A stretch of 64,000 nt of DNA from Cunninghamia lanceolata. Its lineage: Eukaryota; Streptophyta; Pinopsida; Cupressales; Cupressaceae. The DNA is taken from assembly GCA_027924645.1 (NCBI GenBank), contig BSBN01001017.1:6908501-6972500 (forward strand), given 5' to 3'. A model generated the notes under the pieces. That model was not told the origin of the DNA. It was given only the letters and a program-made list of their open reading frames with translations, and did not search any database. Numbering within the stretch: position 1 is the first letter of the stretch; each line of letters begins with the position of its first letter. Positions 57,163-64,000 of the stretch are shown in pieces. Both the position numbers and the translations under genes were made by a program.

Positions 57163-58520
57163 GTGCTAAAACCACCATCAACAAAATTAGTGCTAGAAGG
57201 AGGGAATTATATTAAAATCCCCTCCATAAAATCAGCAAGTCTGGGGACTAGACAGAGACACACTAGGTCCAGCTCAGTTAGAGAAGAGCTGCTATCTCTG
57301 ATAGAGTTTAGAAGAACTAGAAGAGATCAAGGAATACCTAGAGCACAAAGGGCTCAATCTATTCCAAGAAACCTAGCTGTGGCCCCAACCAATCCTCCAG
57401 TCATGGATTTCTTCATTGCTAATAACTAGTCCCCATTCCAATTCAATGCTTATCATGACATGCCTAAGAACCCTGACAAGTTCTACTCCAAGTTCTGCAC
57501 TAATGATCCAGATAGAACTGTTGATGAGTACATTATAATTTTTGAAGGTAATATGTTTATACTTGAGGTGCAGCATGAGGACGTGGTCTATAGATTATTT
57601 CCCTATTCCTTGCAAGATGAAGCTACTATTGGTTTGCCAATCTCCCTGCCGCTTCCATAAATTCATGGCAGAATTTGAAGAATGCATTTCTTGATCGCTT
57701 CAGAATGCCTACTACTCTAGCAGACCTTTATAGATCCTTTGTGGAAATCCGTAGAGTTGAAGGTGAGTTAATAAGTTCCTTCAATAATCGATTCTAGAAG
57801 GCCTTCAACTGTTTGCAAGCTCCTTATACCCTAGCTCAAGTTGCAACCCTGCCCATTTATTATGCAGCACATCCATGTTTGTGAGAAGAGCTAACCCACC
57901 TCCAGCTAATCTAGCTTAGGCATATGCTGAAGTAATCATAGTGAGCACAAAATTAGGGTAGACAACAACAAGTCCAGTAAACCATATGGGTCTTGTAGCC
58001 ATGCTGAATCAAATACCTATAATCAATCAGGCTTTAGCTAATCATACCCTTGTGATGAACCCTATCCCAGTCCCTGTAACAACCCAGGCATTAGTTGTCC
58101 ACCCCAGTGCTCCCATGACAGAACTACCTCCAGCTCAAATGCCTTTCCTCCAATTAGCCAAAGCAACTAAAGCTAAAGATGGTAGAGATGACATTAGGGA
58201 GTTGGTAGAACAAATTAAAAAGCTTACTACTAAAGTTACTCATCTAAGAAATTAGAACGCCTATTTGCAGTAGAGAAACCAGAACCAAAATCAATATCAG
58301 AATCATAATTTTTAGTGACCAAATCAAACTTGGAATACTAGACCTAATAATGGTGGAGTCCCATCACCATTGGAGAATCAAAATACTAAAAGTTGTCCAC
58401 TTGGTTGAGTGGTGCTGGCTGAGGCAGTGTTGTCCTCATGGTGCAGACTTCACAATACAAATGCTCATTCTGAGTTGGATTGGCCAAAGTTCCAAATAGT
58501 GTCTAGTATCTTTCAGATGG
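57163..58520 (+). pseudogene. Gag of a Tat-type gypsy element
   Basis: Starts near 57163. 57163-57429 is basic (RTRRDQGIPRAQRAQS) and 57460-57660 contains the capsid-like FYSKFCTNDPDRTVDEY. Across frameshifts near 57650 the capsid continues as SWQNLKNAFLDRF-like and ADLYRSFVEIRRVEGE. 57986-58255 is Pro/Ala-rich. A zinc-like C..H....H remnant (WCRLHNTNAHSELDWP) appears near 58445. At least two frameshifts and several stops. Confidence 0.7.
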
Positions 58521-58900
58521 AGATCCAGAATGTAGAGGTATAAGAAAATCCTTCGACAGGGTATGAACTTGTTCCATCTCAAAGGTATGACACTGCTCTT
58601 TTACTTGATAGTTATACATTTCCTTTTTAAGATGACAATTAGCCTGAAGAGGAGGAATGTGAGGAGGTACATGCTTATCAACAATATAACAAAACTCCAT
58701 ACAACCTAAGAAGTAGTAAGATGAAAGGTCCTTTCACCACCTTAAACCCTCCAAACAACTACCAAATTCCACTTGACCCAAAGGCATCTAACAATCCTGA
58801 GCCTCCTAAGGAAACACCCCAACCAACACATCAAGGAGCCATGGCTAGAAATTCTTAGAGGATTGAAATAGCCAAGTTAGGTCAGTATGTTGTAGATGAA
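58521..58900 (+). other. Gag-protease linker of the Tat-type element
   Basis: Decayed, no strong motif; pieces read as Glu- and Pro-rich (EEEEC, PNNYQIPL-like). It belongs to the element by position. Confidence 0.4.
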
Positions 58901-58909
58901 CTCAAAAAG

Positions 58910-59790
58910 ATGAAAGTCAGCTTGTCAATCTTTGAATTGTTGAAAGTTCCCGAGGTTAGGTCAGCCTTTTTCCAAGACATGGGACCAAGTAGTAGAATAG
59001 ATCCTTCTAATAAGGAAGCTCCACCAACTGACAATGCAAACAAGGGGAAAGATAAAGTCCATGTAATAGATGCTAACCAGAAGGTCACTTTATACAAGGA
59101 TAAAAGAGAGTCCACCTTTCCCTCTTGACTCTTAGGTTATTTGGAAAAAATCTTCATAACTGTCTGGTAGACTCAGGGGCTTCTACTAATGTGATGCCTC
59201 TGTATGTATGCAAAGCATTAGGCCTCACTCTAGCAAAATCTTCCAAGAAATTCATGTAGCTGGACAAGATTGAGGTAAACATGATGGGTGAACTGAACTG
59301 GATTCATATGAAACTAGCATCAGATCCTAGGGTACAATAGTATATAGATATTCAAGTAGTTGATATTCTGGATTAGTATGACATGCTCTTGAGTAGAGAT
59401 TGGTCTAGGACTCTGAGTGGCTACATGGCAACAAACGTTTCTCACATATGGCTGCCATAGAAGGGACTGGCAAATCAGATCCGTATTGAAAGAGAGCTGA
59501 AAATGAAGCATACGATTATAGAATACAATCAAACCAATGAGATTTTGTTCTCAGAAGTAGACTTAGGGGTTTACCTTCCTCAAGTTAATCAGGTAGAAGA
59601 GATACTTATGATAAATTGTAGTAAATTCCCTGACCCACCACTTGAAAAATGTCAAGAAAGTACAAAGGCATATGTGCAGTTAGACCAAGAATCCTCCTCT
59701 GATGATGAAGAACCAAAAATATTTGAAGGATTAAAAACTTTTGTGGTAAAATTCATGAGTGACCAGTTAGCTATTGGAAGAAATATATGA
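58910..59790 (+). pseudogene. Protease region of the Tat-type element
   Basis: LVDSGASTNVMPLYVCKALG, near 59160, is the aspartic protease active site, reached after a frameshift at about 59128-59150. MLLSRDWSRTLSGY, near 59385, is the C-terminal GRDW-like motif of retrotransposon proteases. The upstream frame (58910-59128) is the linker (LSIFELLKVPEVRSAF). The frame 59503-59790 is acidic. Stops at about 59258, 59338, 59374 and 59458. Confidence 0.75.
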
Positions 59791-59985
59791 ATGGGTGAGT
59801 TGATACTACCAAACTGGTGCCACCTTCATAATGTCTCTCATTTGGAATTTACATGCTCACTCTATCAAGAAGTGGTCAAATAAGTGCAGAGGCATTTAAA
59901 GATTTCAATGGTTGCAAAGGAAAATCGGGTTGCTACAAGTGCAATTGGTTAGGAACCTTAGTCAAATAAAAAACAAGTAGCACAA

Positions 59986-60645
59986 ATGGATAAGGGTAAT
60001 GATTCTTGCATTTGGACATTAAGATTTGAAGGATCAAGATGTAAACAAGGGTTTGGTGCTAGTTTTGAATTGATCAGTCCCACAGGAAGTTCATATCTAG
60101 CAACATATCGATTACAATTCCCCTGCACAAATAATGTGACAAAATATGAATCTTTGGTGCATGGACTGCTGATGGTACTTTGAAAAAAGGTTAGGGTTAT
60201 TCAAGTATTTGGTGACTCTGAATTGGTCGTCAAGCAAGTGAGAAGGCAATACTCTTGCAATGATAAGACGTTAAATAGATATCAGAACCATGTATGGGAT
60301 TTGATTGAGTGCTTTGATGGCTTTAATATCCAGTTGATCCCACAAAGATAGAATCACATTGCTAATGCCTTGGATCAGATAGCTAGTTCTCTGGAGCCGC
60401 TGTCCATGGCAGGCCTGAAGAAGTTAACTGTAGAGTTTGTTTCAACTCCCTCGGTACCCGATAACATCACAATTTCTCAAGTTTTTGAGGATGACAAACA
60501 TATAATCAATTTTCTCACTTCATTAGATGTTTTTGCTACTCAAATAATAGACAAAGAAGAGTTGGAGCCTACTGAAATGGACTTAGAAGGAGTCCTCAAT
60601 TTGAAGACAAACATTATTCCTCAAGGGATGGTAGAATTAGAATGA
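59986..60645 (+). pseudogene. Archaeal-type RNase H placed before RT
   Basis: CIWTLRFEGSRCKQGFGASF is the first catalytic site (Asp now Glu); TNNVTKYESLVHG holds Glu; VFGDSELVVKQV holds Asp; HIANALDQIASSL holds the last Asp. TGA near 60181 and TAG near 60349 interrupt it. The frame continues as a charged linker to 60645. Here the extra RNase H lies between protease and RT, unlike the Tat fragment at 41990-44589. Confidence 0.8.
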
Positions 60646-61551
60646 TTGTTTGATTCAGATAAGTTTAGAATCCAAAAGAAGCAGGGAGAATCCCTTGGTG
60701 TACAATGTGAACCTTAGAATTTGGAGACATCTGAAGAAGTCAAAAATGTGTTTATTGGGAAAGCCAACAGAAATGAAGAAAGGACAGGTATTATTCATGC
60801 AATAAGGGATTACCACGAAGTCATAGCCTAGAGCTACGAAGATCTCAAGACATATGATACTTCAATCATAACTCATATGATACCTCTCAAGTCAGGGGCT
60901 AAACCTTTTAGGCAAAGGCAGCGACCAGTTAATGCTTTTCTAGAACCATTGATTTTCAAAGAAGTACAGAAGTTGCTATCTGCTAAGATCATATTTCCTG
61001 TTAGACATTCTACCTAGGTGGCAAATTTGGTACCAGTGCATAAGAAAAATGGAGAAATCAGGCTCTGTGTCAACTTTAGAAATATGAATAGGACCTTAGA
61101 GAAGGATAATTACCCACTGCCATCATTGGACGAAGTGCTGCAAATAGTTAATGGTTCATAGATGATGTCTTTTCTAGATGGTTATTCAGGTTACAACTAA
61201 GTAATGGTGGAATACAAGGACAAATTGAACACATCCTTTACATGCAAGTGGGGAATCTATGCATACCACAGGATGCCCTTTGGGTTAATCAATGTGGGAG
61301 CTACATTCCAACATGCAATGGACATAGCCTTCAAAAGATTAATTGGAAAATGCATCATTATATATATGGACAACCTCACTATGTTTTCAAAGAAAATAGG
61401 AGATCATGTGGTAGACCTAAGGAAAATCCTACAACGATGTAAAGATTATGGGATCTCGCTTAATCCTAAGAAGTGTATCTTTGGAGTGACTAAAGGAAAG
61501 TTGCTGGGACACATAATTTCTGAGCAAGGTATATCGATTCATCCTAACTGA
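60646..61551 (+). pseudogene. RT of the Tat-type element
   Basis: AKPFRQRQRPVNAFLEPLI, then RHST-stop-VANLVPVHKKNG, EIRLCVNFRNMNR and MPFGLINVGATFQHAMD. The catalytic box is read as IYMDN, so YxDD is damaged. The thumb ends SLNPKKCIFGVTKGKLLGH. Stops at about 61014 (Trp in relatives) and 61198 (Gln), with others. Confidence 0.85.
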
Positions 61552-62187
61552 GTCCAAGTAATTCTCAAGATACAGCCCCTAGCCAGTAAGAAAGAATTGA
61601 AGTCATATTTTGGCAAGATTAATTTTGTTCATAAGCTCATTATTGGGTTCCCTAAGATTGTCTGCCCACTAAATGCTATGTTGAAACAAGATGCTAAGAT
61701 AGAATGGACCTCAAAAGCTAAGGCTACATTTACATAAATTAAACAAGCAATAGCCAATGCTCCAGTATTGGTAAGTCCTGATTATACACTGCCATTTTGC
61801 ATTTACTCCTTTGCTTCTAAACATACCTGCACAACAATGTTGATACAAAAAAGAGCTGTTAATGATGAAAGACCTATTTCTTTTATGAACACCCGATTGA
61901 AAGATGCAGAACTGAAATATCCAAATGTGGAGAAGCAAACATATGCCTTAGTCAAGCTAGTGAAAAACTTCCATCACTACATCTTGAGAAGCTAGGTGAT
62001 TGTGATTGTACCAGATGTAGTAGTCAAAGCATTGCTAATGCAAAGTGAGCTAGGTGAGTGGAGAGGAAAATGGGTCACAATCTTGCAAGAATTTGATATA
62101 GAAATACAACCCATGAAATTGGTAAGGGGTCAGGCATTAATGAAGACAATGGTAGAAGCTAGTTCAGGTTTAGTCTCTCAACAGTAA
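61552..62187 (+). pseudogene. RT-linked RNase H of the Tat-type element
   Basis: 61768-61995 includes PFCIYSFASKHTCTTMLIQK and LKYPNVEKQTYALVKLVK, then HHYILRS. 61996-62187 covers IVPDVVVKALLMQSELGEW and FDIEIQPMKLVRGQALMK. Frame breaks near 61735 and 61993. Confidence 0.8.
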
Positions 62188-63440
62188 ATGTTGGAAGATA
62201 TTTCCAAAGATGAGTGGTATGGAGACATTGTGTTTTATCTCCTCAATCAGCATTGCCCATCTCAACTAAATTTAGTCCAAAGGAGAGCACTTAGGTTAAA
62301 GAGTAACAACTTTATGATTAAGGGATCAGTACTATATAAGAAGAACCATGAAGGGATTTATCTAAGATACCTAGATAAAATTGAGGTAGCACAAGTTTTG
62401 ACAAGTTTCCATGAGAAGTTTGGAATAGGCCATGGTTCAGCCTTGTCAACTGCCAATCAGATTCTTCAGGTAGAGTGTTACTAGCCTACTTTATTCAAAG
62501 ATGGACATGCACATGTTAGAACTTTCCACGCATGCCAAACCACTGCAACTAGGGAGAAAAATGCCGCTATGCCTCTGTAACCAGTACTAGAGGTACGAGC
62601 ATTTGTGCAATGGGGGCTGGACTTTATTAGTATGATCAACCCACCTTCCTCCATAGGCCACAAGTATATCTAACCACTACTGATTATTGTACCTGATGGT
62701 TTGAAGCTATAGCGTGCAAATAATGTACCACAAAGGTAGTAATCGAATTTGTTGAAAAAAATATCATTACTAGGTTTAGTTATCCTTTTTCTTTGGTTTG
62801 TAATAATGGCCCTACATTTTCTTCATTACGTTTTTCCAATTGGATATTTGACTAAGGGATTGTTTTGAAATTTTCATCTAATTATTACCCTCAAGGAAAC
62901 AAAGTGGCTGAATCAATGAACAAAAACATGCTTGAGGTCATTAAGAAACTACTTGATAAAAATCCCAGAGACTAGCACACTCAGCTTCGGTTTGCTTTAT
63001 GGGCTGATAGGGTCATACACAAGGTTGTACTAGGAATGTCACCTTACCACTTGGTCTATGGTATTGAGTCTATCTTTCCTATTCATTTGAGGTTTCTAGT
63101 GTTACAATTCATGTTAGATTACCTTGAACCAAATGATCAGATGTCATCCTGCTTAGCTTAATTATTGCACCTAGAAGAGAAACGTGACACTGCCATAGAA
63201 AACTTTGCCAAACATCAGGGTGTAGTAAAGCGATGGTTCGACAAAAGGGCTAAAGTCAAGGCCTTCTGCATTTCTGACTTAGTTTTATATTGGGACAAAG
63301 CCTACGAAAGGAAAGGTGAACACGGTAAGTTTGACAGACTTTGGCTAGGCCCATATCAAATTTATGAGATCCTTGGTGATAATACATATCAACTGAAGAG
63401 CCTTACTAGTGAGGAGCTCCCATTGCCTGTCAATGGGTAG
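62188..63440 (+). pseudogene. Integrase of the Tat-type element
   Basis: 62188-62484 is the linker and the HHCC start (FHEKFGIGHGSALSTANQI). The core is split by stops and shifts at 62480-63160; fragments such as QWGLDFISMINPP and SNYYPQGNKVAESMNKN are recognisable. 63165-63440 is the C-terminal domain (KRWFDKRAKVKAFCISDLVLYWDKA ... GPYQIYEILGDNTYQL). TAG ends it at 63438-63440. Confidence 0.8.
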
Positions 63441-64000
63441 TTTCTAAAGCACTACTTCTAGGCCTAGGAGGCATCTTTGCCTTCTTTTAGTGTACATAGT
63501 TAGGTTGATTGTCTATTTTGGTTAGGTTAGGTTTCTATTAGATTAGTTTCTACTTTCTGCTTTTGCTTTCCATAGTTGTTAGTTATTTTCTTTGTTTAGA
63601 TTAGTTGTCCTTTCCTGCTTTGCCTTTACCTGCTGTGCTTGCTTTGTTAGGGATGTTCATTTCCTGAATGTGGTGGCAGTTGTGCAGATCTATAAATGGT
63701 CCTTTGTTGGGTAAGTAATTTGGAATATTTCTTTGAGAAGCTAAAGTTTTCTACTTAGGTCCTCCTATGGGTTCCACTATTGTACTTAGACGGTATGATG
63801 TCTATTCATGAGAAATGAATCATTAGTCGGTGCACTCGAAGTATTTTCTAACCATATATCTTTCACACTCTTAAAATATTGAAAGTACCTAAGTGAGTCT
63901 TGGTGATCTTGCATTAAGTGAAAAATCTAAGGTCCACCTCTACTGCCATCGGGAGTCCACACACATCTAGCTGAGTTATCAATGTAATTAGTGCCGTCAA
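63441..64000 (+). other. 3' untranslated region of the Tat-type element, runs off the window
   Basis: T-rich, no frame. A TATA-like CTATAAATGG near 63690 might be in a different LTR or be chance. No clear match to 56046-57162, so the 3' LTR is probably beyond the window. Confidence 0.4.

Overview
This window looks like intergenic DNA from a large plant nuclear genome. It is AT-rich and holds no rRNA or tRNA gene and no intact host gene. Almost all of it is decayed LTR retrotransposons: SIRE-like and Tork/Tnt1-like Ty1/copia, chromodomain Ty3/gypsy, and Tat-type gypsy with a second RNase H. The long, old, heavily nested elements suit a gymnosperm, perhaps a conifer. A 205-bp insertion resembling a Penelope-like/hammerhead element would also fit, because Penelope-like elements are known in conifers. 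The species cannot be named from sequence alone.

Layout. (A) 673-20977 is one minus-strand SIRE-like element with target-site duplication (TSD) CAAAA. It carries four zinc knuckles and coiled coils but no pol. Three elements are nested in it: a plus-strand composite of a 147-bp-LTR TRIM and a SIRE-like copia (2919-9122, TSD TAGTC), a solo LTR (10875-11979, TSD ATTTT), and a minus-strand chromovirus inside its 5' LTR (14817-20685, TSD AGAAA). The chromovirus RT is itself split by a 205-bp foldback insertion (17654-17858) flanked by a 12-bp duplication. (B) 21081-27983 is a plus-strand Tork/Tnt1-like copia with about 1.05-kb LTRs; its 5' LTR holds a 591-bp solo LTR (TSD CCAAG). (C) 28070-34090 holds LTR fragments and the 3' end of a minus-strand gypsy with integrase and chromodomain. 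(D) 36240-41400 is a broken plant-mobile-domain-like coding region interrupted by AT-rich DNA. (E) 41990-44589 is a minus-strand Tat fragment (RT end, aRNH, integrase) abutting a probable solo LTR. (F) 45771-47230 is a degenerate 27-bp repeat field. (G) 47624-56045 is a long unrecognised coding region cut by a 4,627-bp TG...CA insertion (TSD TTCTT). (H) 57163-63440 is a decayed plus-strand Tat-type gypsy in the order Gag-PR-aRNH-RT-RH-INT.

No element looks autonomous today. Pol frames carry many stops, and where the ancestral residue can be inferred most are C-to-T type changes (CAG to TAG, CGA to TGA, TGG to TAG), as expected for long-methylated, deaminating repeats. The most notable structures are the TRIM/copia composite, which looks like a one-LTR circle recombined into a primer-binding site; the foldback insertion with a hammerhead-like core; and the unrecognised long reading frame whose frame is restored across the boundary of its insertion.
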